DNA from: Saccharophagus degradans 2-40
GTDB taxonomy: Bacteria; Pseudomonadota; Gammaproteobacteria; Pseudomonadales; Cellvibrionaceae
Assembly (NCBI RefSeq): GCF_000013665.1
Contig: NC_007912.1
Coordinates: forward strand, 3,961,501 to 4,025,500
DNA: 64,000 bases
Direction of reading: 5' to 3'
Of the stretch, positions 29,001 through 37,753 are shown piece by piece. Within the stretch, counting starts at the first letter, position 1; each line of letters opens with the position of its first letter. The notes beneath the pieces are model-generated. The model ran no database searches. It saw nothing but the letters and a program-made list of their open reading frames with translations, and was not told where the DNA came from. The position numbers and the translations under genes are program-made.

Positions 29001-31013
29001 GAAAGAGACAACGCGCAGCAAGCACTAGTAAAAGCCAAAAACGCGGCCGAACTAGCCGCGCGAACCAAAAGTGAATTTTTGGCCATGATGAGCCATGAAA
29101 TTCGTACGCCACTAAACGGCGTTTTGGGTATGCTCAATCTTGTTAAACGTACACAACTTGAAGATAAGCAGCGCTACCAAATAGACATAGCCAAGAGTAG
29201 CGCCGAATCCCTGCTTAATTTAATCAATGACATATTAGATTTCTCTAAGGTTGATGCAGGCAAGTTAGATTTAGAGGTCGTCGACTTTAATATTATTACA
29301 TTACTCGAGGATATAGCACATGCCATGGCAGGGCGAGCACTCGAGCGCGGCAACGAACTTATCATAGACACCACCAAGCTAGAATTTACTTACTTAAGCG
29401 GCGACCCAAGCCGCCTTCGTCAAATACTCGTAAATCTAATAGGCAACGCAATAAAATTCACCCAAAATGGTGAAGTAACAGTCACTGCGAGCCTTACCAA
29501 AAACACAAGCGGGTTTAATTTAAATATAAGCGTGGCAGATACTGGTATTGGTATAGCGGAAGAAAAAATACCTCTGTTATTTTCTGCTTTCACACAAGTA
29601 GATGCATCCACCACGAGAAAATACGGTGGCACGGGGCTTGGGTTAGCCATTTGCAAAAAGTTGTGTGCCCTCATGGGTGGAGATATAAATATTACATCGC
29701 AAGAGGGGAATGGCTCTGAATTCAGCTTTCAGATTCTAGTTAAAAACTCTGTAAAAAATATTGATTTGCCTCCCCTCATAGAACAAAAAGTAGACCTAAA
29801 CGATAAAACAATTTTTATTGCTGAATCCAACCCCAAAAATACTGCTATTTTAGAAAATATGATCAGCAGCAAGCGCTGTATAGCTGTGTCGAGTTTACCC
29901 GATAGTAACCTAAACCTTCCCAACGAACCTATAGACGTAGCCTTTATCGACAGAAAATTATTAACATCGATGGAATCAATCACCCCGCTAAAAAACAAGC
30001 CAAATTTTGCCAACACACAATGGCTAATGCTTACAGCGATAAACCAAACAAAAGATATTGAAAATTACACGGCCAAAGGCTTTGACACTTACTTAACCAA
30101 GCCCATCACCCAGTCGGGTCTTACGCTTTCACTAAAATCGTTAAAACTAGACAGCAATCAAGCAGAATCAGAACAACAACAAACAAGTGAAAAATTAACA
30201 TTACCACAAAGCCCACAGGGCGAAGCATCGCAATTTGCGGCCAGAATATTGCTAGTGGACGACAACACCGTTAACCAAGATGTGGCCAAAATGATGCTAG
30301 AGGATTTTGGCTTGATAATTGACGTCGCCAACAACGGCCTAGAGGCTATAGCCGCACTGGACGCCTGCTCGATTAGAGAGCCCTACTCCTTAATATTGAT
30401 GGATTGCCAAATGCCTGAACTAGACGGGTACGAAACCACTAAACGTATTAGGAAAGGCGCTACTGATTTTGACAATACCAAAATACCCATCATAGCCATG
30501 ACCGCAAATGCAATGAAAGGCGATAAAGAAAAATGCATTGCCGCAGGTATGGATGATTACCTAAGTAAACCAATAGAAGCAGACGCATTGGAACACATGC
30601 TAAAACTATGGCTGCCTTTGCACAATTTCTCGCAGGATTCGAATACACAAGCGACGTCTCAACACCCACAAGTTGTCGAGGGATTTTGGCAACACGACGA
30701 GCTACTGGCCACTCTTAAAGGCCGTGAAGATAGGCTTAAAATATTGGTTGCTTCATTTACTAAACGCATCCCCGCTTTGTTAGAGGAGTTTGAAGAAGCA
30801 ACGGCAAGCAATGATCTTGAAGCGCTGTCTTTTATTGCGCATTCGGTTAAGGGCAGCGCAGGCCAGCTAAAGTGTAACCTTTTATTTGTATGTGCTTCCG
30901 AACTAGAGCTTACAGCTAAAAATGGCGACCTCACTACCGCACTCGAATTAAGCCAAAACTTTAAGCAATACACTTTAGATTTTTACAATTTACTCAACAA
31001 ATATTTGGCGTAA
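26052..31013 (+). CDS. Giant multi-sensor hybrid histidine kinase (CHASE, PAS, GAF)
   Basis: 1653 residues. TM1 near 15-33, a periplasmic CHASE domain (about 45-245; LDFRATPAQKEAAERAERTG), TM2 near 270-295, about four PAS/PAC units (300-800), and a GAF domain (about 820-980). HisKA follows with His1015 in LAMMSHEIRTPLNGVLGM, then the ATPase with VNLIGNAIKFT and GGTGLGLAICKKL. A divergent receiver has Asp1300 in VAFIDRKLL but AESNP in place of the acidic pair. A standard receiver has Asp1451 in ILMDCQMPELDGYE, and Hpt has His1597 in IAHSVKGSAGQLK. It probably integrates an external ligand with several internal cues. The cognate output is not visible. Confidence 0.92.
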   Translation: MNKSSFNYLTRNSKWLIPTFAAIVLLTLAIAVDRVIYSRFALEERTAVHNEASKLRASIESTINSNLQAVQGLVLVLNAFPEPSQEEFASFAAPLFNQNTQLRNIAAAPGMVIKYMHPLEGNEAAIGLDFRATPAQKEAAERAERTGQLVLAGPVNLKQGGQGFIGRIPVFTYNKQNNTKSSWGLLSTVIDLDRFYSATGITQFNETLQLALRGKDAKGAQGQVFYGDEALFHADAVLLEVSVPSGSWQLAILPKQGWANSAEDSALLRIILLLIILAILIPIIISVNLLANRHDSDLKFRGLFELSPVGIALNRFTDGKYVETNTALENMLGYSADELHGKTYLEITSPVYEDHQKAVINSLKNYGRYGPYEKEFIRRDGTLLPVIMNGMLVTDSNGEKLIWSIVEDITSRKQAELALAQNRKQLEQIIDSTSVAIWDWNIVTGEIVINERWAEIIGYSLMDLEPVSIDTWTNFTHPEDLDKSSELLNAHWNGESNHYQCEARMHHKDGHWVWVLDSGKVIEWTSEGKPLRMVGTHLDITEQKESQRLIEQSQIELKNFFDLSPNFMCIIDREGFFERINDTFLSQLDFTRDDFFSCKYIDFVHPDDREITQDHFEKMKSGALTQVFTNRYMHSNGDYLYLQWYTFADPASGMVYTTALDITNQKLDEKRMARQQEMLLSMSEQGRIGAWEVNLEEQQMYWSTMTKDIHEVDANYTPHYESAIDFYKEGESRDTISRLLNLAINKGIPASIELPIITAKHNERWVSVTVQPEFRNKQCIRLFGSIQDIDARKRIEQGVQLANTKLEKQMTLVNAIAAAQASFIQQTDIAIAFRNLLDGVLELAESEYGFVSEILYTEKNEPYIRTHAIANRSTHDRYNAFFAAQGENPIEFFNLDSLLGAAVTSCKPVIANSPTTDSRRAGVPDGHPQLESYLGIPIILNGSIIGLIGLANNPNGYNQALVDWLAPLINTVGQMIENTRAIRERDNAQQALVKAKNAAELAARTKSEFLAMMSHEIRTPLNGVLGMLNLVKRTQLEDKQRYQIDIAKSSAESLLNLINDILDFSKVDAGKLDLEVVDFNIITLLEDIAHAMAGRALERGNELIIDTTKLEFTYLSGDPSRLRQILVNLIGNAIKFTQNGEVTVTASLTKNTSGFNLNISVADTGIGIAEEKIPLLFSAFTQVDASTTRKYGGTGLGLAICKKLCALMGGDINITSQEGNGSEFSFQILVKNSVKNIDLPPLIEQKVDLNDKTIFIAESNPKNTAILENMISSKRCIAVSSLPDSNLNLPNEPIDVAFIDRKLLTSMESITPLKNKPNFANTQWLMLTAINQTKDIENYTAKGFDTYLTKPITQSGLTLSLKSLKLDSNQAESEQQQTSEKLTLPQSPQGEASQFAARILLVDDNTVNQDVAKMMLEDFGLIIDVANNGLEAIAALDACSIREPYSLILMDCQMPELDGYETTKRIRKGATDFDNTKIPIIAMTANAMKGDKEKCIAAGMDDYLSKPIEADALEHMLKLWLPLHNFSQDSNTQATSQHPQVVEGFWQHDELLATLKGREDRLKILVASFTKRIPALLEEFEEATASNDLEALSFIAHSVKGSAGQLKCNLLFVCASELELTAKNGDLTTALELSQNFKQYTLDFYNLLNKYLA

Positions 31014-31045
31014 AAAAAAGCCGCTCCCGAAAGAGCGGCTTTTTG
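31011..31045. terminator. Bidirectional Rho-independent terminator
   Basis: AGCCGCTC (31019-31026) and GAGCGGCT (31033-31040) pair over 8 bp with an A-run before and a T-run after. It lies between the convergent hybrid kinase and GH16 genes and can serve both. Confidence 0.93.
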
Positions 31046-31061
31046 TATGTACTAACGCGAA

Positions 31062-33290
31062 CTAGTTAGCCCGAACAAATTTAATGTTATCTATACGGAA
31101 GTTAGCACCGGTTTGGTTATCCCATGCAGGGAATATTACTAGCGGCGTATCCACTTTGGTCAAATCTAACCCTGGGTTGCCAGCAACTAATGCATCTAAG
31201 TTAAAGCGATAGGTTTGCCATACACCCACAGCAGGCACTACACCATCAATATTGGTGGTGAGCGGTATATCGCCAGATGAACAAGGGTGTACACAATCCA
31301 CTTTCATCATCCAATTTACATTAGCAGGCTCGCTAATAACGTACATGTCGAATTGGATAGTACCCCCAGCCCAATCGCTTAAATTAAGCGGTGTAGCAGA
31401 TTGTAAGTAGGCAACGTTTTGGCTATCTGGGTAGCTAAAGCCCAACACATTACCGTGACTCGCATCTTCTGGGTCAGCTAAGAAGCTCATTGCTACTTCA
31501 GCACCACCAGCAGAAAACTGCCCAAAACCCCAAAAATCCGGCTCTTGCTCATCAAAAATCACAAGCTCGTTACCACTTAAATCTATACCTGAGGTATCGG
31601 CAGTAGGCACCGCTGCAACATCACAGGTTTTATCACCCTGCCAAGATTTTGCAGTAGAGTTATATGCGCAGCTAATAGAAATATTATCTACATATACATG
31701 TGCTGTTTTAGTACCTGTTGGCTCAAGTACAAACAAGTTAACCGCTTGCGCAACGTTAAGGCCACCGCCACCTGCAATTGGGTTAGCTAAAATATCAGCC
31801 ACTTTTACGTGCACTCGCGTCCACTCACCTGCGGCAGGTGTAGCAATATCTACAGCACCTACATTGGGGTAAACACTGTCCATTTTAACAACAAAGCCAG
31901 TTTCGGCATCCACGCTATCTACATACATATCAAACGCTAGTACGCCGTAGTTACTCCAAGCTGTTCCGCCATTTAATCGCACATAGCTTTCCACGCCGTC
32001 TTGCTCGGCAATAGCAATAGATACATTACCAGTACCATTAAAGGTAATTTCCCAAGCATCGCCATGGTCGTCGCCCAAGTTGCCAGTGGTAGTTACTACG
32101 TTGCCTTCTGTTTCTTGCCAAACATTTGCAGCAAGAGTTACGCCGGCGTTGGTAAATGCAGGCGTTTGTAAACCGTCACTATATAGGTCGTATTCTACTT
32201 GTGATGGCGCACCTACATCTGCGGTCGGTGAAATAGCAATATCAACGGCGTCGGTTGCGTTTGCACAGCCTGTTCCATCATCGGCTTCAGAATCACACTG
32301 GTACACACGCACATAATCTACAAGCATTTCGCGATCAGATGCCCAACCCGTGTCCGGGTCACCCGGCCAGTTGCCGCCTATAGCGACGTTCATGATTAAA
32401 TGAAACTCTTGATCGTAAGGTGCACGCGGGTTAGCCACAGCAAAGCCGGACTCTTGCCCGCCCCATACAAAGTTGTACCAGTTATCGGACACCTGTGTTT
32501 GAGTGTGTACGCCATCCACAAACCAGCGAATTTGGTCTGCTTCCCACTCAATGGCATAAGTGTGGAACTCACCGGTGAAATCATCATTTGTTTCGTAAGA
32601 AGCGCCTATCGTCGACCATTGTGGCCACTGTAAACCGTAGTGCAAAGTACCATGCACGGCATTGGCCGCATCAGTATCTAAATTAACCGCTTCCATAATG
32701 TCGATTTCGCCACTGGCTGGCCAACCACCATATACTTTGTCACTTGGCAACATCCACAATGCAGGCCATGAGCCCTGCCCACCTGGTATTTGCGCACGAA
32801 TTTCGACTCGACCATATTTGAAGTCAAACTTATCTAATGTACGCAAACGCGCAGAGGTATAATTGCGCGCAGCCGATGTGTCATCGGGGTTGTAGTTGGG
32901 GTCATCATCCTGAATAGCGGGTCCGCTAAATGCTTCCTCTTTGGCAACTATGTGCAGTATGCCTGCCTCATCTACATAAGCGTTGTCGGCTCTATCGGTA
33001 TAACACTGTTTCTCGTTGTTACCCCCGCCGGTGCAGTTAACTTCGAAGCCCCAGTTAGATGCGCTTATTTCGCTGTCGAAATTATCTTCCCACAGCAATT
33101 GCCATGCGTTTTCTGGTTCTGGCTCAGATTCGGGTTCAGATTCTGGCTCTGATTCAGGCTCTGATTCTGGTTCACCCACGGGTTCTTCTACTGGGTCTGG
33201 CGTTTTTTTGTCGTCAGAACCGCCGCAGCTCGCTAGCCCTAGGGCTACCAACACCACCAGCGAAAGTTCTAGAAGCTTTAGTTTTTTCAT
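31062..33290 (-). CDS. GH16 beta-glucanase (laminarinase-like) lipoprotein with two C-terminal modules
   Basis: 742 residues. A lipoprotein signal peptide ends in LASC (Cys22), followed by an acidic Glu-Pro-Glu-Ser repeat linker (about 35-60). The GH16 domain (about 63-335) has GEIDIMEAVN with nucleophile Glu195 and acid/base Glu200, plus QIRWFVDGV and MNVAIGGNWPG, typical of bacterial beta-1,3-glucanases rather than agarases. Two beta-sandwich-like modules follow (about 355-545 and 580-742), ending in VYVDNISI and FRIDNIKF, a pattern of carbohydrate-binding jelly rolls. It probably hydrolyses laminarin-type glucans at the outer membrane surface. Substrate specificity is inferred. It is monocistronic. 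Confidence 0.92.
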   Translation of the reverse strand: MKKLKLLELSLVVLVALGLASCGGSDDKKTPDPVEEPVGEPESEPESEPESEPESEPEPENAWQLLWEDNFDSEISASNWGFEVNCTGGGNNEKQCYTDRADNAYVDEAGILHIVAKEEAFSGPAIQDDDPNYNPDDTSAARNYTSARLRTLDKFDFKYGRVEIRAQIPGGQGSWPALWMLPSDKVYGGWPASGEIDIMEAVNLDTDAANAVHGTLHYGLQWPQWSTIGASYETNDDFTGEFHTYAIEWEADQIRWFVDGVHTQTQVSDNWYNFVWGGQESGFAVANPRAPYDQEFHLIMNVAIGGNWPGDPDTGWASDREMLVDYVRVYQCDSEADDGTGCANATDAVDIAISPTADVGAPSQVEYDLYSDGLQTPAFTNAGVTLAANVWQETEGNVVTTTGNLGDDHGDAWEITFNGTGNVSIAIAEQDGVESYVRLNGGTAWSNYGVLAFDMYVDSVDAETGFVVKMDSVYPNVGAVDIATPAAGEWTRVHVKVADILANPIAGGGGLNVAQAVNLFVLEPTGTKTAHVYVDNISISCAYNSTAKSWQGDKTCDVAAVPTADTSGIDLSGNELVIFDEQEPDFWGFGQFSAGGAEVAMSFLADPEDASHGNVLGFSYPDSQNVAYLQSATPLNLSDWAGGTIQFDMYVISEPANVNWMMKVDCVHPCSSGDIPLTTNIDGVVPAVGVWQTYRFNLDALVAGNPGLDLTKVDTPLVIFPAWDNQTGANFRIDNIKFVRAN
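33115..33173. repeat. 12-bp tandem repeat coding for the EPES linker
   Basis: About five imperfect copies of a 12-bp unit (GGCTCTGATTCT-like on the plus strand) encode the Glu-Pro-Glu-Ser linker of the GH16 lipoprotein. Copies differ mostly at synonymous positions. Confidence 0.85.
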
Positions 33291-33671
33291 TATTTTCAGC
33301 CTTTGTAGGTTATTGGAATTAGGTTTCGCACTTAGTTTGTTTGCGCTTTGGGTGCTAGGGCTTATATATGCCTAGACCGCAGCACGCTTATTGTTATTTA
33401 TTCGTGTAACTAACCCTTAGGTTAACCCTCGGCCAAAGCTGTAAAAGAAGCCCCTTACCATTTAGCATTTGCCTTTTAGCAATGACCAACCGGCAAGGGG
33501 CACAATTACTCTTGCGTGATAGCGACTACATAAAGCAGTCACTGCGCCTCATTGACACCCATCAATTTGGCAGAGTGATGTATGCACCTAAAATGGACCT
33601 AACCAATCCTTTACAACTACACCACACACACGAGAGCCGAGGAAGATCATCGAGAAGGCAACCTAAAACGG

Positions 33672-33824
33672 GTGGAGAGATCCCTACCTAGCACGACGAT
33701 TAAACGCATATTGCCAATAGCGCTAGTCACCGTCGCCGCATTTTGCGCGTCAATCGGCTTGTGGCACGCGTTCGGGAGAATTCACATTAAAAATACCCCC
33801 TGCAAATTTTGCCAAGGTGCTTAA
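33672..33824 (+). CDS. Possible small membrane protein (GTG start)
   Basis: A 50-residue frame opening at GTG 33672. It has a basic start, a hydrophobic stretch ILPIALVTVAAFCASIGLW that could cross the membrane, and a C-terminal CKFC. The amino acid make-up looks more protein-like than the longer overlapping frame, and the same frame stays open upstream to 33603 without a start codon. I do not recognise it. It could be a remnant of a larger gene or chance. Confidence 0.25.
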   Translation: MERSLPSTTIKRILPIALVTVAAFCASIGLWHAFGRIHIKNTPCKFCQGA

Positions 33825-34217
33825 ACCATTCCCTAAATACACCTAAAACCACTCTTTAAAAGAAAATACCCCATAAAAATCAATAAGTTAAAAAAACCTC
33901 CAATACAGCTAAAGCATTAGCCCACATGTACCAATTCATTCACTTTCGCGTGCCAGTAAACTTTTCGGCACAAGCACCCCACCATTAAAAACGCCGTTAA
34001 TCCCACTTTGCGAACAAATTTATTCACTCAATGGCACGCTTTAACGCTAGTTGAGCGGCATTACCACTCTTTAAACTTCGCCCCTTAATATGAACTAAGA
34101 TTAATTGCATTATTTCTAGAACTTGGCTGGCTATTTGATGATGTTTTTATGACAATACGCCCACTTTTATATAACTACTTGCGCGCCACCTTCACGTGGA
34201 CGCGTGTATCTGCAACT

Positions 34218-34223
34218 AGGGGA
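34218..34223 (+). promoter_or_regulatory. Ribosome binding site fixing the pit start
   Basis: AGGGGA lies 7 nt before ATG 34231 and supports this start over the upstream in-frame codon at 34204. Confidence 0.65.
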
Positions 34224-34230
34224 CCACTCT

Positions 34231-35775
34231 ATGCAAGCCACTAAGCCTTCCGGCCTAGAAAATATTCATTGGGGTATACGTTACGGAGTATGTATTGCCT
34301 TTTTGGCTGCCGTTTTTGTGTATGTACTTAGCACAGTAGGCGCGAGCAATTACCTGCTTATATTTGCTGCGGTTACTGGTGGCTACATGGCGCTAAACAT
34401 TGGCGCCAACGACGTAGCCAACAACGTAGGGCCAGCTGTTGGTTCTGGCGCGCTTTCTTTGTTTGCTGCTATCTGTATTGCAGGTGTGTGTGAGGCGGCG
34501 GGGGCAATTATCGCCGGCGGCGATGTTGTGTCTACTATTAAGAAAGGCATTATCGACCCAAGCTTGGTCACCGATACACGTGAATATATATGGTTAATGG
34601 CTGGGGCACTGCTGGGCGGCGCTTTGTGGCTTAACTTTGCCACTTGGATGGGCGCACCCGTTTCGACTACTCATTCAATTGTTGGCGGTGTACTCGGTGC
34701 TGGATTGGCCGCAGGCGGTATGAGCATTGCCAACTGGCCGGTTATGGGCGCCATTGTAGCTAGCTGGGTTATCTCGCCAGTAATGGGTGGTGTAATTGCT
34801 GCGGGCACCTTGGCACTCATCAAACGCTTAATTATGTACCGCAACGATAAAGTTACTGCCGCAAAAACTTACGTGCCTGTACTAGTAGGTGTAATGGCGT
34901 GGGCCTTTAGTGTTTACTTAATCCTTAAGGGCATAAAAAAGCTTTGGAAAGCCGAGCTATATCAAGCCGTATTAATTGGTGCCGTTATCGCTGTTGTCGT
35001 GTATCTATTCAGCCGACGTACCGTTATTCGCCAAGCGCTGCGCATGGATAACTCTCGCGAAAGCGTGAACAACTTGTTTACTATTCCTCTTATATTCGCA
35101 GCAGGCCTATTGAGCTTCGCCCACGGCGCGAACGACGTAGCCAACGCGGTTGGCCCATTAGCTGCCATTGTGGACGCATTCCAAGGCGGCGCTATTCATG
35201 CCAAAGCAGCTATTCCTATGTGGGTAATGCTTATTGGTGCCATCGGTCTTGCCGTCGGCTTAGCCATGTTTGGCCCTAAATTAATTCGCACCGTAGGCGG
35301 TGAAATTACCGAGCTAGACAAGTCACGCGCATTTTGTATCGTGCTGGCTGCCGCTGTAACGGTAATTATCGCTTCGCGCTTAGGGTTGCCTGTAAGCTCC
35401 ACCCATATTGCACTGGGTGGTGTATTTGGTGTGGGCTTCTTACGTGAATTCCTTAAAACGCGCTATGCCTCGCAACTCCATAAAATTATCGCAGACCGTA
35501 CAGGCGCAGAGCGCGATAAATTGCAGGCCTACCTAGACAACTTCCACAATGCACCTGTGGAAGAAATGCGCGAAATGATTCGCAAATCAAACGTTAAAAA
35601 GCTTGATATCTCCATTAAGAAAAAAGAGCGTAAGCAACTTAAGAAGATATATCGTCAAGAGCTGGTTAAACGCCAACACTTATATAAAATTATTGCCGCT
35701 TGGATAATTACCGTGCCTATATCTGGCGCACTAGGGGCACTGCTTTACTTTGTATTGCGCGGTTTATCTATATAA
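34231..35775 (+). CDS. pit: PiT-family inorganic phosphate permease
   Basis: 514 residues from ATG 34231. Two inverted copies of the PiT signature are present: NIGANDVANNVGPAVGSGAL near the N-terminus and FAHGANDVANAVGPLAAIV in the second half. About ten hydrophobic helices flank a large hydrophilic, basic loop and tail (RKSNVKKLDISIKKKERK). PiT proteins import phosphate, often as a metal-phosphate complex, using proton or sodium symport. No phoU-like gene (DUF47) sits beside it, though such a partner is common. A strong terminator follows the stop. Confidence 0.95.
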   Translation: MQATKPSGLENIHWGIRYGVCIAFLAAVFVYVLSTVGASNYLLIFAAVTGGYMALNIGANDVANNVGPAVGSGALSLFAAICIAGVCEAAGAIIAGGDVVSTIKKGIIDPSLVTDTREYIWLMAGALLGGALWLNFATWMGAPVSTTHSIVGGVLGAGLAAGGMSIANWPVMGAIVASWVISPVMGGVIAAGTLALIKRLIMYRNDKVTAAKTYVPVLVGVMAWAFSVYLILKGIKKLWKAELYQAVLIGAVIAVVVYLFSRRTVIRQALRMDNSRESVNNLFTIPLIFAAGLLSFAHGANDVANAVGPLAAIVDAFQGGAIHAKAAIPMWVMLIGAIGLAVGLAMFGPKLIRTVGGEITELDKSRAFCIVLAAAVTVIIASRLGLPVSSTHIALGGVFGVGFLREFLKTRYASQLHKIIADRTGAERDKLQAYLDNFHNAPVEEMREMIRKSNVKKLDISIKKKERKQLKKIYRQELVKRQHLYKIIAAWIITVPISGALGALLYFVLRGLSI

Positions 35776-35799
35776 CCCGTAACTACTATTCATCTATAC

Positions 35800-35824
35800 A
35801 CCCCCGGCAATGCTGGGGGTTTTA
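35800..35824 (+). terminator. Rho-independent terminator after pit
   Basis: ACCCCC (35800-35805) pairs with GGGGGT (35815-35820), extended by inner G-U and G-C pairs, and is followed by TTT. Confidence 0.8.
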
Positions 35825-35866
35825 GTTTCTGCAGCACATAAAACTAAAGTAACTCGCCTAATTAGT

Positions 35867-36136
35867 TTAGTAATGGATGTCGAATCCATCGAATAGCACT
35901 AACGGCTCATCTGTTTGTATTACCCTATCCACTCTTGCCATTGGCGGCCCGCAGGCTAACCACGCGGCTAATTTCGCATGCTGCTGCGCTGTTCCGGTAG
36001 CGACTAGCTCAACAGCCCCGTCTTCACAATTACATACCCAGCCAGTTAACCCCTGCGCTTGCGCCTCCCTCTGGGTGCTCGCACGAAAATATACCCCTTG
36101 CACCTTGCCTTCCACGCGGTAACGAGTCGTTTGCAT
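35867..36136 (-). CDS. acyP: Acylphosphatase
   Basis: 89 residues, the family's standard length. The substrate-binding loop [12 protein letters not shown] carries catalytic Arg18, and Asn36 in [12 protein letters not shown] is the second catalytic residue. It hydrolyses carboxyl-phosphate bonds such as that of acetyl phosphate. It is a single gene, convergent with pit. Confidence 0.95.
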
Positions 36137-36232
36137 ATTTCACCTCAGGTTATTCAATGTATTTAACAACTTAGTCATATTAGCTTCCTATACTGACCCC
36201 ACTTACACAAAGTGCGCTTATTAAGGCTAACC

Positions 36233-37714
36233 ATGCTAACAACTACTCGGGAAACCCTCCTCGCTTTATTTTTGCCAAAGCGCCCACTATTGCCACGTGC
36301 AAGTATATATATAAGTGATACACCGCAGCCCCATCAAATAGATGAGCGCTACCTTAGCTTTGCAATTGATATTTCTGTCTTAGCTGGCGGCTTTTGGTGG
36401 GAAGGGTCTAGTGTTATCCGCAAAGGATTAGGCGGCTTACGAGTGCAACCGCTGTCTCTCAACTCGAAAAAGCTCGATAGACTTGTACAGGCGTTGGGGC
36501 CCGCTTATGTGCGTGTAGGAGGGTCCGAAGCTGATAAAATTCACTACTTTGAAGACCCCACTAACGATAAAGACAGCCTAGTACTAACCAAAGCAATGTG
36601 GGACAGCCTGCACGCATTTATTCAGCGCAATAATTTAGCTTTCTCGTTCACAGTTAAATACGGCCTTTTTAAACGCCAGTTACACGGCGACTGGCAAGGC
36701 TCTGAAGCCGAAAAACTGTTGCGCTACAGCTTGGAGCGCGGCTACCGCATAGATGTATGCGAATTAGGTAACGAGCTAAATGCGTACTGGGCGTTCCATG
36801 GTATTAATGCGCAACCTGGCGCAAAAAAATTGGCTCAAGATTACAGCACCTTCCGCCAAGTATTACACAGCTTTTACCCCAACGCGCGGGTACTAGGGCC
36901 CGGCAGCGCCTTTTGGCCAAAACTAGGCGAAACCATCAAACCCTTTTCGAATATTACTAAAGGTTTCTTGGCCAACCTTACTGAAGATATAGACATAGTC
37001 GATTGGCACTACTACCCCTTTCAAAGCGCGCGCTCACCTGTACGCACACGCAGCGCCAAACCTGAAAATTTTATCGATTATAAAAACCTAGACGACTTCA
37101 AGCGCTATAGCTTGCAACTTAAAAAATGGCGCGATGAACTGCAACCCAATGCACAATTGTGGACAGGCGAAAGTGGCTCGGCACAGTGCGGTGGCGAAGC
37201 GCGTTGCTCAGACCGCTGGGCTTCGTGTTTTTGGTGGGCGGATCAATTAGCCTGTGGCGCGCTTATGGGCCAAGCAGTAATGATTCGCCAAAGCTTAATT
37301 GGTGGAGAGTACGGTTTAGTCGATAGACTTACACTTAAACCCAGGCCAGATTATTGGCTTAGCTGGATTTGGGCGCGTTTAATGGGCAAGCAGGTATTTA
37401 ACGTTACCAGCAGCGACCCAAACCTAAGAGTTTACTGTCACAGCCTTGCAGAGGGCGGCCAGCACGACGGTAGCCGCTGCCTTTTGTTAATAAACCTAAA
37501 TAAACACAGCGTTACTTTAGACCCAAGCATTGCAGAAAAAGTTAAAGCGCAATATGAACTTAGGGCAAAAAAACTCACCAGCAAACGTATTAAAATTAAC
37601 GGTAAAAAACCTAAGCTAAAAAAAGGGAAACTAAAACTACAAGACTTCCCCCTATTGCCGAGCACAAATGTGGTACGCCCACTAACTATAAATTTTTGGA
37701 TAATGGAAAATTAA
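36233..37714 (+). CDS. GH79-like (heparanase-type) glycoside hydrolase, no signal peptide
   Basis: 493 residues from ATG 36233, which has AAGG 7 nt upstream; an in-frame GTG at 36212 is less likely. The TIM-barrel part has AYVRVGGSEADKIHYFED, the acid/base Glu181 in CELGNELN and the nucleophile Glu313 in LWTGESGSAQCGG. This is the Clan A pattern of heparanase-type GH79 enzymes, which cleave beta-glucuronides. A beta-sandwich remnant with a Lys-rich segment (KKLTSKRIKINGKKPKLKKG) ends the protein. No export signal is seen, which is unusual for a polysaccharide-acting enzyme and suggests action on imported oligosaccharides. Family assignment is by motif only. Confidence 0.78.
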   Translation: MLTTTRETLLALFLPKRPLLPRASIYISDTPQPHQIDERYLSFAIDISVLAGGFWWEGSSVIRKGLGGLRVQPLSLNSKKLDRLVQALGPAYVRVGGSEADKIHYFEDPTNDKDSLVLTKAMWDSLHAFIQRNNLAFSFTVKYGLFKRQLHGDWQGSEAEKLLRYSLERGYRIDVCELGNELNAYWAFHGINAQPGAKKLAQDYSTFRQVLHSFYPNARVLGPGSAFWPKLGETIKPFSNITKGFLANLTEDIDIVDWHYYPFQSARSPVRTRSAKPENFIDYKNLDDFKRYSLQLKKWRDELQPNAQLWTGESGSAQCGGEARCSDRWASCFWWADQLACGALMGQAVMIRQSLIGGEYGLVDRLTLKPRPDYWLSWIWARLMGKQVFNVTSSDPNLRVYCHSLAEGGQHDGSRCLLLINLNKHSVTLDPSIAEKVKAQYELRAKKLTSKRIKINGKKPKLKKGKLKLQDFPLLPSTNVVRPLTINFWIMEN

Positions 37715-37753
37715 AGTCCAAATTATTGAGCCAGCCAAACTAAGGAAACAGAC

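Larger units (their letters stand above)
33291..34230. other. Gene-poor region upstream of the phosphate transporter
   Basis: About 940 bp without a secure gene, AT-rich after 33820. It should hold the GH16 promoter (minus) and the pit promoter (plus). GCCCCTTACC near 33451 and GGCAAGGGGC near 33491 form an imperfect inverted repeat. A 50-codon open frame at 33672-33824 is listed separately. The open frame at 33482-33691 lacks protein-like character. Confidence 0.5.

Noticed and set aside
33115-33173. CRISPR-like short regular repeats
   Set aside because: These are in-frame codon repeats for the GH16 linker, with no spacers.
33482-33691. 69-codon open frame on the plus strand
   Set aside because: No conserved features; the overlapping shorter GTG frame is more protein-like.
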